A DNA stretch of 64,000 nt from Sphingobacteriales bacterium (GCA_012270485.1 JAAXIF010000105.1:57088-121087); one strand, 5' to 3'; shown: positions 16,869 through 25,529, counted from the first letter of the stretch. Notes: generated from the sequence alone by a model not told the origin. Program-made: numbers and translations.

Positions 16869-17400
16869 ACAAGTCGGAGATGGTTCGGACTATAGAGGAA
16901 TTGACCTCATTCATATACACACGAACTGGGTAAGAGATATTTTCAATAGAGTTGGTCATGACGTGACCAGTGAAATATATCATGCAGTGGGAACAAGAGT
17001 ATATCCCGAAATGACTGCAATCAATGAGTGGGAAATCGGTGGTGTTCAAGAACCACACTTAGACACTTATTCTACAGTAGAAATAGAAAACCAAGCAATA
17101 GAAGAATCACCTAGTAGAGAATGGACTGTTATTCTCTATTTAAATGGTCATGAATCATTTAGAGGTGGTGAAACTTATTTTCCCGAGATGGGGCCGACTG
17201 GAACTATTATTGAACCAGTTGCAAATGAAGGTATCGTATTCAAAGGTTTAGAACTAAAACATGGAGTCTATCCAGTTCGTAGAGGTTCTAGATTTACCAT
17301 TTCAATGTGGTTTTCAAACAACAGAGAAAATATCCTTACAGACGAGAGAACAAAAGACTTCTCGGCAGACCACTTCAAATTAAGACAAAATAATCCTTAA
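16798..17400 (+). CDS. 2OG-Fe(II) dioxygenase, prolyl-4-hydroxylase-like
   Basis: 200 residues from ATG 16798 (MPNLITEQESKNLI); starts at 16738 or 16762 would lengthen it and its overlap with deformylase. Fe and 2OG ligands are visible: EPHLDTYS (His87, Asp89), LKHGVYPV (His155), and RRGSRFTISMWF (Arg165). The FRGGETYFPE strand is typical of P4H enzymes. The substrate is unknown. The 71-nt overlap with deformylase is large for this genome. Confidence 0.85.
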   Translation: MPNLITEQESKNLIVWFKNHKHLRQVGDGSDYRGIDLIHIHTNWVRDIFNRVGHDVTSEIYHAVGTRVYPEMTAINEWEIGGVQEPHLDTYSTVEIENQAIEESPSREWTVILYLNGHESFRGGETYFPEMGPTGTIIEPVANEGIVFKGLELKHGVYPVRRGSRFTISMWFSNNRENILTDERTKDFSADHFKLRQNNP

Positions 17401-17405
17401 AAAAT

Positions 17406-17435
17406 TTGACAATGACCCTCACTTTTTAGTATACT
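17406..17435 (+). promoter_or_regulatory. Early sigma70 promoter with conserved spacer (copy 1)
   Basis: TTGACA (17406-17411), spacer ATGACCCTCACTTTTTAG (18 nt), TATACT (17430-17435). The spacer is almost identical to copies at 17967 and 20598. Drives the 17462 gene, which has its own leader and AGGAG site. Confidence 0.88.
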
Positions 17436-17461
17436 AGTATAGTAGAAAAAAAGGAGTAAAT

Positions 17462-17686
17462 ATGTCAAATATCTATAACGACCAAATAATGGACGGAATC
17501 ATACAAGACGTTGATTCTATGTCCGATATCGATGTGGTTTCTGCACTCGATATAGTAAACGTATATAAAGTATCTAAATTCACTGGAGATGACGTGCATG
17601 GTGCAAATATCATAGACTATGCAAGAAGTGTCTTAGTGTCCCAAATGTGGGACGATGTGGTAGACATGGGAGGCCCTTGTGGATAA
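17462..17686 (+). CDS. Small early hypothetical protein
   Basis: 74 residues, acidic and helical, with no recognisable domain. AAGGAG lies 8 nt before the ATG. It follows the first copy of the early promoter family, so it is expected to be made immediately after infection. It overlaps the next gene by 8 nt. Confidence 0.7.
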   Translation: MSNIYNDQIMDGIIQDVDSMSDIDVVSALDIVNVYKVSKFTGDDVHGANIIDYARSVLVSQMWDDVVDMGGPCG

Positions 17687-17963
17687 TATAGATTTTTTAA
17701 GTGAACACGATTTTATTAGATACAAGCAAAGTGGTAAAATCTATGAGGGTTATATTACTAAGGTTGTGAACAACGACTTTCCATTTATTGAATGTAGAGT
17801 CCAAGAAACAAATGACTTCAGTGAAAGAATGGGTTCATTTTTCAATGGTATCATTTATGCAAAATCATTCAAAGGTTTAGAAGTTGAATGGTGGTTTGAC
17901 GGACAAGGTTGTGATAACTCTGCAATAGGTGTCAGTGGTTCTTGGGAATTAATTTGTTCCTAG
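17679..17963 (+). CDS. Small early hypothetical protein, beta-rich
   Basis: 94 residues from a GTG start, preceded by GGGAGG (17668-17673). The sequence is beta-rich with aromatic residues (GLEVEWWFDGQG) and two C-terminal Cys. No family recognised. Co-transcribed with the preceding gene. Confidence 0.65.
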   Translation: MDNIDFLSEHDFIRYKQSGKIYEGYITKVVNNDFPFIECRVQETNDFSERMGSFFNGIIYAKSFKGLEVEWWFDGQGCDNSAIGVSGSWELICS

Positions 17964-17966
17964 GTA

Positions 17967-17996
17967 TTGACAATGACCTTCACTTTTTAGTATACT
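17967..17996 (+). promoter_or_regulatory. Early sigma70 promoter with conserved spacer (copy 2)
   Basis: TTGACA (17967-17972), spacer ATGACCTTCACTTTTTAG (18 nt), TATACT (17991-17996). TATACT begins exactly 12 nt before the ATG at 18003, so the transcript should start at the start codon. Confidence 0.9.
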
Positions 17997-18002
17997 TACA
18001 TT

Positions 18003-20348
18003 ATGACAAATCAAATTAGAAATCAAAAAGACTCACTTGCCAAGTTAATGGCTACGGAAAACCTTACTATAGTTCATAAGAAGGTTCCAACTGCATATTT
18101 CGATTTAGAGAATAGAATACTTTGTTGTCCTATTCTTAAAGACGAAATATCACCCGAACTTTATGACTTGTTTATGGGTCATGAAGTATCTCATGCACTG
18201 AATACACCATACGAAGGTGTTCACTCTGCAGTGACAAAAAACAGAACACTTAAAGGATATCTTAATGTTGTTGAAGACGTTAGGATTGAGAAAATGATTA
18301 AGAACAAATATCAAGGTCTTAGAAAATCATTTTACAAAGCTTACAACGAATTAATGGATATGGATTTCTTTGGAATCAAAGGAAGAAATCTACAAGAACT
18401 TTCATTGATTGACAAAATCAACCTTATCACAAAATGTGGTTCAAGGGTTAATATCACACTTACTAAAGAAGAACAATTCTTCCTTGACTGGTCTAACAAA
18501 TGTCAGACTTGGGAAGAGGTTGAAGAGTGTGCAACTGCAATCTATGAGTGGTCAAAAGAAAACGAAACAAGAACTGAGGAAGACGAAAAAATGGTTCCTC
18601 AAATGTTTGATATTGGTGATGACGAAGAAGACGAAGAAGGAGATGAGTCTGAAGAATTCAACAATGACTTTGGTGACTCAGACGAAGATTACGAAGACGA
18701 AGACAACCTTCCCGAACTAGATTCAGAAAACTCTGAAGGTGGTGAAGAAAAAGAAGAAGGTGAAGAAGAGTCTGAGGAAGAAACTGAAAACGAAGGTGAA
18801 TCAAAAAGAAAAATGACTGGTGGTAAAGAAGCTTCCAGTGGTGAGTATGATGACGAAGATGGTGCAAGGGAATCTATTACAGAACAAAATGCACATAACA
18901 ACGAAGGTAAATTATACTCTGAAGAAAACATTCTAAAACTCAGTGTTGACCTTGGTAAAAAGTTCAACAAAGAAAATGACATGTTGAGAAGTGTCAAAGT
19001 GTCTTACAAAGAATTACTAAAAGATATGAGAGGTTCATTCTTTGTTGACGGAAAAGAAAAGAACAAAGAAGTTGCACTTCACACTATGAACAAACTAGAT
19101 GCAAAAAACAAAAAGATTGTGAATCATATGGTGAAGGAATTCGAAATGAAACAATCTGCAAAAAGAGCTGTTCATGCATTCAGTGGTAAAACTGGTAAAC
19201 TTGATATGAATAGACTTGCAAAGTATCAGATTGTTGACGACATTTTCAAAAGAGTGACTTACTTGCCTGAAGGTGAGAATCATGGTGTTAACGTATTGAT
19301 TGACTGGAGTGGTTCTATTTCAAGAGAAGTTCTTGACCTTCTAGAACAAGCACTTATCCTAACAATGTTCTGTAGAAAAGCAAACATTCCTCATAGAGTG
19401 TATCTCTTCTCAGACGTTTACAATAGACAAGACGAAGACTGGACTAGAGAAGACGGACAATTACTTGAACTATTCTCAGACAAACAAAACACTAGAGAAT
19501 ACAAAGAAATGTTCATGTATGTTTCTCAGATTTGGAATGACTACTTTGCAGATAGACTAAGTGGTTATGGAAGAAAATTCGAGAAGTCTTTAGAGATTTG
19601 GAATGACTGGTTCGAAGGAACACACTATGTGAAAAACTATGACGGATATTACATTTACTTGGATAGTCATACAATTCCACATAGATTCAATCTTGGTGGA
19701 ACACCTCTTGACCATACACTATTTGCAATGAGAACACTTCTAAGAGATTTCAGAAAAGACTATGGTATTGAGAAATCAATTCTAACAGTTATCACTGATG
19801 GGTATTCTCATGGTTCTAGTATCTTATCTTCAGACGAAGGTATGAGAGAACAAGAAAAAGAACAATTGAATGGTGAAGATTCTTGGGACTTTGAAAGACA
19901 TATAGAAATCATTGACCCTTATTCAAGAAGAGTCTATCCTATTTCTCAAGGAAGATACTACAGAGGTGGTGACTTCAAAAGAACTCAGAATATCCTTGAC
20001 TGGATTGCACAAGAAACTGGTGTGATTGTCACTGGATACTTCGTTGTTGGTAAGAAACAAGACTTTGTTCAAATCTACAGTGAAGTGAAAAATGAAAATG
20101 ACTACTACAGAGATTACAAAACTGAGTGGTTAGAGTGTAGAAAAACTGGTATGGTTGTGAAGTGTCACGGATATAACAAACTCTTCATTACCGCTGCTAG
20201 TGCAATCGGAACTGAAGGAACTGATGAGTTAGACGATGAGTTTATTGATGCGAAAAAAGTTAGAGTTCTAGCTGCTTTCAAAAGAAACCAAAAGTCTAAA
20301 ACAACTTCAAGATTTTTAACTAATGAATTTATTAAGGAGATAGCATAA
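18003..20348 (+). CDS. Zincin-like plus VWA-domain protein (CobT-like partner of CobS-like ATPase)
   Basis: 781 residues. The N-terminal domain has a metallopeptidase motif GHEVSHAL (His60, Glu61, His64). Residues about 185-290 are an extremely acidic linker. The C-terminal half has a von Willebrand A domain with a MIDAS-type DWSGSIS near residue 433, followed by ITDGYSHGS. This acidic-linker-plus-VWA layout is that of CobT/MoxR-partner proteins. A CobS-like AAA ATPase lies one gene downstream, so the two probably form a chelatase- or remodelling-type complex. Whether it inserts cobalt or acts on another target cannot be told. Confidence 0.8.
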   Translation: MTNQIRNQKDSLAKLMATENLTIVHKKVPTAYFDLENRILCCPILKDEISPELYDLFMGHEVSHALNTPYEGVHSAVTKNRTLKGYLNVVEDVRIEKMIKNKYQGLRKSFYKAYNELMDMDFFGIKGRNLQELSLIDKINLITKCGSRVNITLTKEEQFFLDWSNKCQTWEEVEECATAIYEWSKENETRTEEDEKMVPQMFDIGDDEEDEEGDESEEFNNDFGDSDEDYEDEDNLPELDSENSEGGEEKEEGEEESEEETENEGESKRKMTGGKEASSGEYDDEDGARESITEQNAHNNEGKLYSEENILKLSVDLGKKFNKENDMLRSVKVSYKELLKDMRGSFFVDGKEKNKEVALHTMNKLDAKNKKIVNHMVKEFEMKQSAKRAVHAFSGKTGKLDMNRLAKYQIVDDIFKRVTYLPEGENHGVNVLIDWSGSISREVLDLLEQALILTMFCRKANIPHRVYLFSDVYNRQDEDWTREDGQLLELFSDKQNTREYKEMFMYVSQIWNDYFADRLSGYGRKFEKSLEIWNDWFEGTHYVKNYDGYYIYLDSHTIPHRFNLGGTPLDHTLFAMRTLLRDFRKDYGIEKSILTVITDGYSHGSSILSSDEGMREQEKEQLNGEDSWDFERHIEIIDPYSRRVYPISQGRYYRGGDFKRTQNILDWIAQETGVIVTGYFVVGKKQDFVQIYSEVKNENDYYRDYKTEWLECRKTGMVVKCHGYNKLFITAASAIGTEGTDELDDEFIDAKKVRVLAAFKRNQKSKTTSRFLTNEFIKEIA

Positions 20349-20590
20349 TGAAGACATATCAAGTAGACCCTGCTTACTATATTTCAAGTGTAAATGATTA
20401 TAGTAAATTTGCAGATGCAGTTATGGACGTGGGGCCTTCACCCTGCGTCAGATATGATTGTCCTATGATTAATGAATGTAAGACTGAAGAAAAAGAATGT
20501 TTTGCATTTAGAATATGGGTCAATAATGGTGGTGAGTTGAATGAGAAACAACAAGCTAAAATGGGAACTAGATTTGAAGATATTAAGTAA
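20348..20590 (+). CDS. Small Cys-rich protein
   Basis: 80 residues, overlapping the VWA stop by one base. Four Cys in the pattern CxxxxCx5Cx6C (VRYDCPMINEC, EKECFAFR) suggest a metal or Fe-S site. Its position between the VWA protein and the CobS-like ATPase suggests a role in the same process, but that is an inference. Confidence 0.65.
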   Translation: MKTYQVDPAYYISSVNDYSKFADAVMDVGPSPCVRYDCPMINECKTEEKECFAFRIWVNNGGELNEKQQAKMGTRFEDIK

Positions 20591-20597
20591 TATGGGG

Positions 20598-20627
20598 TTG
20601 ACAATGACCCTCACTTTTTTATATAAT
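20598..20627 (+). promoter_or_regulatory. Early sigma70 promoter with conserved spacer (copy 3)
   Basis: TTGACA (20598-20603), spacer ATGACCCTCACTTTTTTA (18 nt), TATAAT (20622-20627). It is followed by a leader of about 35 nt with AAGGAG before ATG 20670. Confidence 0.9.
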
Positions 20628-20669
20628 AATAACTGATGAGAAATTTAACAACTTTTAAAAGGAGAAAAT

Positions 20670-21914
20670 ATGGATAAAAGAAGTTATGACAGAAGTGAGT
20701 CGATAGACATATGTGGGAAACCATTTCACTTCACACCCGATAGGAAGGAATTCTTGGACGCATTGTCTAAGACGTTTCCCGAACAATCGGTTTTTACGAA
20801 GGAAGAAATTGAAACAGTGGGTTCATTCCCATATTGGGTCAAGTCTTCTAGATACAATTTTAGAGATAATGGGGTATTTAATTTAACCCAAGTTCTCAGT
20901 GGATACAATGGTGGATATTCTGAAAATGCAGTTGTTCCTCCAGTTGCACCTCAAGTGGTTTCTATTGCACCACCAGTTGCTCCACAAAATATGCCAGTTG
21001 CCGCTGCGACTGAGTCTGTTAATCTGAATGACAATGTAAAAATCATTCCCGAGAAAATGTCTAATTATGTTCCTTTTGGACACTTCAAAGATGTCAAGAA
21101 CATAATCAAGTCTAAAATCTTCTTCCCAGTATTCATTACTGGATTGAGTGGTAATGGTAAAACTCTTATGATTGAACAAACATGTGCTCAATTGAAGAGA
21201 GAACTTTTCAGAGTTAATATTACTATTGAAACTGATGAAGACGACCTAATGGGTGGTCATACTCTAGTCAATGGTAATGTAGTCTTCAGAGAAGGCCCTG
21301 TTATCAAAGCTATGAGAAAAGGTGCTGTCCTTCTCTTAGACGAAGTTGACTTAGGTTCTAACAAACTTATGTGTCTACAATCAGTTCTTGAAGGTAAAGG
21401 ATACCTAATCAAGAAAACTGGTGAGTGGGTGACTCCAAAACAAGGTTTCACAATTCTTGCAACTGCAAACACTAAAGGACAAGGTTCTGAAGATGGAAAG
21501 TTCATTGGAACTCAAATCATGAACGAAGCCATGTTGGAAAGGTTTGCAATCACAATGCAACAAGAATATCCTCCAGTGACTACTGAGAGAAAAATTCTTT
21601 CAAAAGAAATGGAATTGACTGGTGAAGTTGATTCAGAGTTCGTGACCAAACTAGTAGATTGGGCAGACATAATCAGAAAAACCTTCTACGAAGGTGCGAT
21701 TGATGACGTTGTCACTACTAGAAGACTGGTTCACATTGTGAATGCATACAGAATGTTTGGTGACAAACTGAAGTCAATCCAAATGTGTATTTCAAGGTTT
21801 GACGAAGAAACTAGAAATAGTATCCTCGACCTTTACACTAAGATTGACGCAGGTGTCGATTTAAATGCTGAAAACCCAGTTGACGAAACTGAAACCTCAG
21901 AGTATAATGACTAG
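20670..21914 (+). CDS. cobS: CobS-like MoxR-family AAA+ ATPase
   Basis: 414 residues. Walker A GLSGNGKT (Lys164) and Walker B LLLDEVD (Asp224, Glu225), with an AAA sensor segment TILATANTKGQG. A Pro/Ala/Val-rich linker (about 88-113) separates a small N-terminal domain from the ATPase. It resembles the CobS subunit of aerobic cobaltochelatase, which is common in T4-like cyanophages and marine phages. The nearby VWA/zincin protein is the natural CobT-like partner. The cobalamin link is by homology only. Confidence 0.87.
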   Translation: MDKRSYDRSESIDICGKPFHFTPDRKEFLDALSKTFPEQSVFTKEEIETVGSFPYWVKSSRYNFRDNGVFNLTQVLSGYNGGYSENAVVPPVAPQVVSIAPPVAPQNMPVAAATESVNLNDNVKIIPEKMSNYVPFGHFKDVKNIIKSKIFFPVFITGLSGNGKTLMIEQTCAQLKRELFRVNITIETDEDDLMGGHTLVNGNVVFREGPVIKAMRKGAVLLLDEVDLGSNKLMCLQSVLEGKGYLIKKTGEWVTPKQGFTILATANTKGQGSEDGKFIGTQIMNEAMLERFAITMQQEYPPVTTERKILSKEMELTGEVDSEFVTKLVDWADIIRKTFYEGAIDDVVTTRRLVHIVNAYRMFGDKLKSIQMCISRFDEETRNSILDLYTKIDAGVDLNAENPVDETETSEYND

Positions 21915-22215
21915 TATGTTTGGAAAAAACAAGAAGATTGACTACAAATATAACGAGGGTGAACTCATTAAAGAGTTCTCCTCGTATATTGATTCGACTT
22001 ACGACAAACATTATAGTTTAAACAAATACCAGTCCACTGAATTCATTATTGACAGTGGTCATGGGGAAGGATTTTGTATCGGAAACATAATGAAATATGC
22101 ACAAAGATACGGAAAAAAAGATGGTAGGAATAGAGCAGACCTTTTGAAGGTTTTACATTATGGTCTATTCATGCTTCACGTTCACGATAAGGCAGAAAAG
22201 GAGGCTAAAAAGTGA
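21907..22215 (+). CDS. DUF3310-type small protein
   Basis: 102 residues from ATG 21907, which overlaps the cobS end; ATG 21916 is an alternative start. The C-terminal half, IGNIMKYAQRYGKKDG followed by ADLLKVLHYGLFML, is the typical DUF3310 (SaV-like) signature found in many phages, sometimes annotated as nucleotide kinase without proof. It overlaps gene 45 by one base. Confidence 0.78.
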   Translation: MTSMFGKNKKIDYKYNEGELIKEFSSYIDSTYDKHYSLNKYQSTEFIIDSGHGEGFCIGNIMKYAQRYGKKDGRNRADLLKVLHYGLFMLHVHDKAEKEAKK

Positions 22216-22880
22216 TGAAAATTAGTAATGAAACGAGAGATGTATTGAAAAACTTTTCAACAATCAACCAAGGTATAAAGGTTGGTCAAGGAAACACACT
22301 TCAGACAATCTCAAATATGAAAAATATTCTTGCAGTTGCAACTGTAGAAGAATCATTCCCAACGGATTTTTCTATCTACAACTTACCCGAGTTTTTGGGT
22401 GCAACTTCTTTATTGGAAGACCCCGATTTTCAATTCGGTGATGCAAGTCTAACAGTTGCAGACAACAATTCCAGTCTTGCGTATTTCTATGCAAGTGAAG
22501 GTATGGTGACTGCACCCGAGAAAATGATAACAATGCCTGATGCAGAAATTGGTATTGATATCTCATCTACACTATTGAACGAGTTGCAGAAAGCAGCTAG
22601 TGTGTTAGGTGTTGGTGATTTGGTTCTAAGTTCAGACGGAACTACAATCAAATTGGAAGTGACAGATAAGAAGAATACAACTTCAAACACATTCTCAAGA
22701 ATCGTGGGTGAAGGAAATGGTGTTTCATACACTATGAACTTTAAGATTGAGAACCTTAAAGTGTTAGATGGAAACTATGAAGTCTTAGTTTCGTCTAAAG
22801 GTATTTCACACTTCAAGAACAAAGATATTGACTTGGAGTATTTTATTGCATTGGAGCCTGATTCTAAATACAATGTTTAA
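22215..22880 (+). CDS. 45: Sliding clamp gp45
   Basis: 221 residues (T4 gp45 228). Trimeric processivity clamp for the polymerase and, in T4, the activator of late transcription through gp55. ATG 22215 is chosen over the GTG at 22212. The text MKISNETRDVLKNFSTINQG and the following KVGQGNTLQTISNMK, and the C-terminal YFIALEPDSKYNV match T4-type clamps. It is followed by genes 44 and 62 as in T4. Confidence 0.93.
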   Translation: MKISNETRDVLKNFSTINQGIKVGQGNTLQTISNMKNILAVATVEESFPTDFSIYNLPEFLGATSLLEDPDFQFGDASLTVADNNSSLAYFYASEGMVTAPEKMITMPDAEIGIDISSTLLNELQKAASVLGVGDLVLSSDGTTIKLEVTDKKNTTSNTFSRIVGEGNGVSYTMNFKIENLKVLDGNYEVLVSSKGISHFKNKDIDLEYFIALEPDSKYNV

Positions 22881-22994
22881 CCTATATATTAGTGTAAGTA
22901 TTGTGCCAGCCTTTTACAATGCATACGGGAGTAGTCCTTCTCATCAATCTTCAAGGGTGGATTACACTGTAGTTTCGGAGGGGATTCTGCAACC
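22881..22994 (+). other. Leader region between genes 45 and 44
   Basis: 114 nt with no reading frame of interest, the longest gap in the replication block. It holds a GGAGGGG ribosome site for gene 44 and a distant 7-bp complementarity, AGTGTAA (22891-22897) with TTACACT (22962-22968). TATATT at 22884-22889 may be a weak -10. A structured leader is possible but unproven. Confidence 0.4.
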
Positions 22995-23939
22995 ATGAGT
23001 GAATTTTTATTCGTAGAAAAGTATCGTCCTCAAACAATTGAGGACACGATACTACCTCAGAGTCTTAAAGACACATTCAAAGAATTCGTCAATCAAGGTG
23101 AGATACCCAATCTTATGTTATGTGGTTCTGCTGGTGTAGGTAAAACTACAGTTGCAAAAGCATTATGTAATGAAATGGGTGCCGACTTTATCGTTATCAA
23201 TGGTTCTGATGAAGGTAGATTGATTGACACACTAAGAACCAAAATCAAAAACTTTGCATCTACAGTATCCCTAAGTGGTGGTGCAAAGGTTGTGATACTG
23301 GACGAAGCAGATTATATTTCTGCAGACTCAGTTCAACCTGCGTTGAGAAACTTTATTGAAGAGTTCTCTTCTAACTGTAGATTCATATTCACTTGTAATT
23401 ACAAGAATAGAATAATCAAACCACTACATTCAAGAACAACTGTAATAGATTTTAAACTAACACCAAAAGATAAACAAACACTTGCTGGTGTTTTCCTCAC
23501 AAGACTCAAAGAGATTTGTGATTTGGAAGATATCAAATATGACGAAAAGGTTTTGGTCGAACTTATTCTAAAGTTCTTCCCCGATTTCAGAAGGTGTATC
23601 AACGAAGTCCAAAGATATGGTGTTGGTGGTGTTATTGACACTGGTCTTATTGCAACACTAGCCGAAGAAAAACTTACACCTCTCATTGATATGATTGCAG
23701 ACAAGAACTGGAAAGGAATGAGAAAGTGGGTTGGTCAGAATAGTGATAATGACTTTGATACACTATACAGAAAAGTTTTCAATGCATTGGAACAAAGACT
23801 AGAACCTTCTAGTGTTCCAGCTGCAGTTCTTTTTATTGCAGACTATCAATACAAGTCTGCTTTTGCAATGGATTCAGAAATTAATTTCGTTGCATGTCTA
23901 ACAGAAATCATGTCGGAGTGTAAATTCAAAAATGGGTAA
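22995..23939 (+). CDS. 44: Clamp loader ATPase gp44
   Basis: 314 residues (T4 gp44 319). AAA+ subunit that opens and loads the gp45 clamp with gp62. Walker A GSAGVGKTT (Lys50), Walker B ILDEAD (Asp103, Glu104), and the arginine finger in HSRTT (Arg147) are intact. The opening FVEKYRPQTIEDTILP is the standard clamp-loader start. Confidence 0.95.
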   Translation: MSEFLFVEKYRPQTIEDTILPQSLKDTFKEFVNQGEIPNLMLCGSAGVGKTTVAKALCNEMGADFIVINGSDEGRLIDTLRTKIKNFASTVSLSGGAKVVILDEADYISADSVQPALRNFIEEFSSNCRFIFTCNYKNRIIKPLHSRTTVIDFKLTPKDKQTLAGVFLTRLKEICDLEDIKYDEKVLVELILKFFPDFRRCINEVQRYGVGGVIDTGLIATLAEEKLTPLIDMIADKNWKGMRKWVGQNSDNDFDTLYRKVFNALEQRLEPSSVPAAVLFIADYQYKSAFAMDSEINFVACLTEIMSECKFKNG

Positions 23940-24057
23940 ACTTAGACAATGGTTTTTTAGGTGGTTTGACAGACAAATCGAAAAGTCTTTTCAAAGACAA
24001 GCGAATAAATTGTTTGACAAATCGAAAGTTAAATATAATGACGGAGATAATACATGA
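23932..24057 (+). CDS. Basic amphipathic microprotein (41 aa)
   Basis: ATG 23932 overlaps the gene 44 end by 8 nt and the TGA overlaps the next ATG (ATGA), so it is embedded in the translationally coupled chain. Composition is strongly basic and aromatic (LRQWFFRWFDRQIEKSFQRQ), an amphipathic helix that could bind membrane or nucleic acid. Unknown function. Confidence 0.55.
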   Translation: MGKLRQWFFRWFDRQIEKSFQRQANKLFDKSKVKYNDGDNT

Positions 24058-24236
24058 AAGCATTATTAAGTAAAGAAGATTACGAAACATTTACTGAGAA
24101 GGTGGACACTGCCTCAAGTAAAGGTATATCAATCCCATATTCAGTTGAGTATGGTGGAACTGTAGGTGAACCCACTTTTGAAGTGACACTTCTTGACGAA
24201 AATCAAGATTTAGATTTATTGGATAAAATAACATGA
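24054..24236 (+). CDS. Small hypothetical protein in the clamp-loader operon
   Basis: 60 residues, acidic, with ATGA overlaps at both ends. No recognised domain. The tight coupling to genes 44 and 62 suggests early/middle expression. Confidence 0.6.
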   Translation: MKALLSKEDYETFTEKVDTASSKGISIPYSVEYGGTVGEPTFEVTLLDENQDLDLLDKIT

Positions 24237-24502
24237 CACAATATAACGACAGAGTTCAAAAACAAAGGGACTTACTAAAAGCAGAAGAGTGGGCAAAACA
24301 AGTTAAATCAATTCATGCACACTCAATTAGTTCAATGTTCTATGACACTAGACCACAAGACACTGAAGACGGGAAATCTGTAATGGATATTCAATATAAC
24401 AGTGGACTTGTTGAAAGAAAAACACATGACGGATATACAGTTTACTTTGGAGAAGAACTCAAAGGTGATAAACTGTTAGACGAATATCTAAGAAATGTCT
24501 AA
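24233..24502 (+). CDS. Small hypothetical protein in the clamp-loader operon
   Basis: 89 residues; a helical N-terminal half (VQKQRDLLKAEEWAKQVKS) and a beta-rich C-terminal half (GLVERKTHDGYTVYFGEEL). It overlaps gene 62 by 8 nt. No family recognised. Confidence 0.65.
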   Translation: MTQYNDRVQKQRDLLKAEEWAKQVKSIHAHSISSMFYDTRPQDTEDGKSVMDIQYNSGLVERKTHDGYTVYFGEELKGDKLLDEYLRNV

Positions 24503-24887
24503 ACGAAATCCTTTTGATTTTGTAAAGTCGGTCTCTTACGACAAAAAAGACCTCATGGTTGATGAGGTCGAAGAGAAAGCATATCAACCATTCTTAACTA
24601 ACAAAGCATTATCTTATCACCAAGATTCTGTTTTTCTTACTAACGAAATGAATGTCAGACACGGGGTAGACAATCGTCTTCAATACGTGTTTTTCCTAAA
24701 TACTCTAAGGAAAAGACAAAGGTTTTCCAAATGGAGTAAACCTTATGTTAGTAAAAAACTCGATACTTTAAAAGAGTATTATCAGATATCAACGAGAGAG
24801 GCAAAAGAGTATGTCAACCTGCTATCTGAGAAACAATATCGTGAATTGAAAAACAGAATGAAAACTGGTGGTAAAGATGATAGATGA
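24495..24887 (+). CDS. 62: Clamp loader small subunit gp62
   Basis: 130 residues, shorter than T4 gp62 (187). The opening NPFDFVKSVSYDKKDLM and FLTNKALSYHQDSVFLTNEM are diagnostic for gp62, the non-ATPase subunit of the clamp loader. It lies between gene 44 and regA, the T4 order, and overlaps regA by 11 nt. Confidence 0.9.
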   Translation: MSKRNPFDFVKSVSYDKKDLMVDEVEEKAYQPFLTNKALSYHQDSVFLTNEMNVRHGVDNRLQYVFFLNTLRKRQRFSKWSKPYVSKKLDTLKEYYQISTREAKEYVNLLSEKQYRELKNRMKTGGKDDR

Positions 24888-25290
24888 CCAAGATAATATA
24901 GTCAAAGACCTAGTAGAGGTCACATTTCCCGAAAAAGAGGACTTTTTAAAAATAAGAGAAACACTCTCTAGAATTGGTGTAGCTTCTCGTAAAGATAAAG
25001 AACTCTTCCAATCATGTCATATACTTCACAAACGTGGTAAGTATTATATAACACATTTCAAAGAATTATTCTTGTTAGACGGGAAACCTTCTAACTTAGA
25101 TGAATCAGATATTGCAAGAAGGAACACTATAGTGTCACTTTTAGAACAATGGAACCTAGTTTCAGTAGTTCATGCGCACCAAGTATCTGAACCCAAAGCA
25201 CCCTTAAGTCAGATAAAAATCATTCCATTTAGAGAAAAAAACGAGTGGAAATTGACAACAAAATACTCAATTGGGTCAAATAATACCTAA
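24877..25290 (+). CDS. regA: RegA translational repressor
   Basis: 137 residues from ATG 24877 (T4 RegA 122). It binds early mRNA ribosome sites and shuts off their translation. The stretch LVEVTFPEKEDFLKIRETLSRIG and the central HILHKRGKYYITHFKELFLLDG match the family. It directly follows gene 62 as in T4. Its stop TAA is part of a CTAAATA late-like box. Confidence 0.9.
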   Translation: MIDDQDNIVKDLVEVTFPEKEDFLKIRETLSRIGVASRKDKELFQSCHILHKRGKYYITHFKELFLLDGKPSNLDESDIARRNTIVSLLEQWNLVSVVHAHQVSEPKAPLSQIKIIPFREKNEWKLTTKYSIGSNNT

Positions 25291-25300
25291 ATATAGGGAT

Positions 25301-25308
25301 TATAAATA
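25301..25308 (+). promoter_or_regulatory. Late promoter TATAAATA upstream of the holin-like gene
   Basis: A perfect late box. The predicted transcript start lies just before an AGGAGGA site, giving a minimal leader for ATG 25323. A CCTAAATA box (25286-25293) lies 7 nt upstream. Confidence 0.8.
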
Positions 25309-25322
25309 TAACAGGAGGAACT

Positions 25323-25529
25323 ATGTTCTCAGCTATCATAGATTTCATTATGGGGATTTGGAATTTACTTATGGTAATTCCAGTGGTAATATCAATCTGT
25401 AGTGTGATTGTTGCTTTAACACCAACACCAGCAGATGATAAACTTTGGGCTAAAGTGTATAAGTGGTTAGAAGTCCTTGCACTTGCAATAGGTAAAGCAA
25501 AAGACAAAAACCCTTTGTTAGATAAATAA
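25323..25529 (+). CDS. Small holin-like membrane protein
   Basis: 68 residues with a hydrophobic N-terminal half (about 5-32) followed by ALTPTPADDKLWAKVYKWLEVLALAIGKAKDK. This TPTPADD-Ala-rich layout recurs in many phage genomes beside lysis genes, where such proteins are suspected holins. Late promoter and strong AGGAGG site fit a lysis-time role. The lysozyme gene is 10 kb away. Function inferred. Confidence 0.6.
   Translation: MFSAIIDFIMGIWNLLMVIPVVISICSVIVALTPTPADDKLWAKVYKWLEVLALAIGKAKDKNPLLDK

Noticed and set aside
18658-18997. Minus-strand frames opposite the VWA protein's acidic linker
   Set aside because: Shadow frames produced by GAA/GAC-rich coding on the + strand; no promoter or Shine-Dalgarno.
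22881-22994. Possible tRNA or named riboswitch between genes 45 and 44
   Set aside because: Only one distant 7-bp pairing could be found; no cloverleaf or conserved loop pattern, so it is kept as an unassigned leader.
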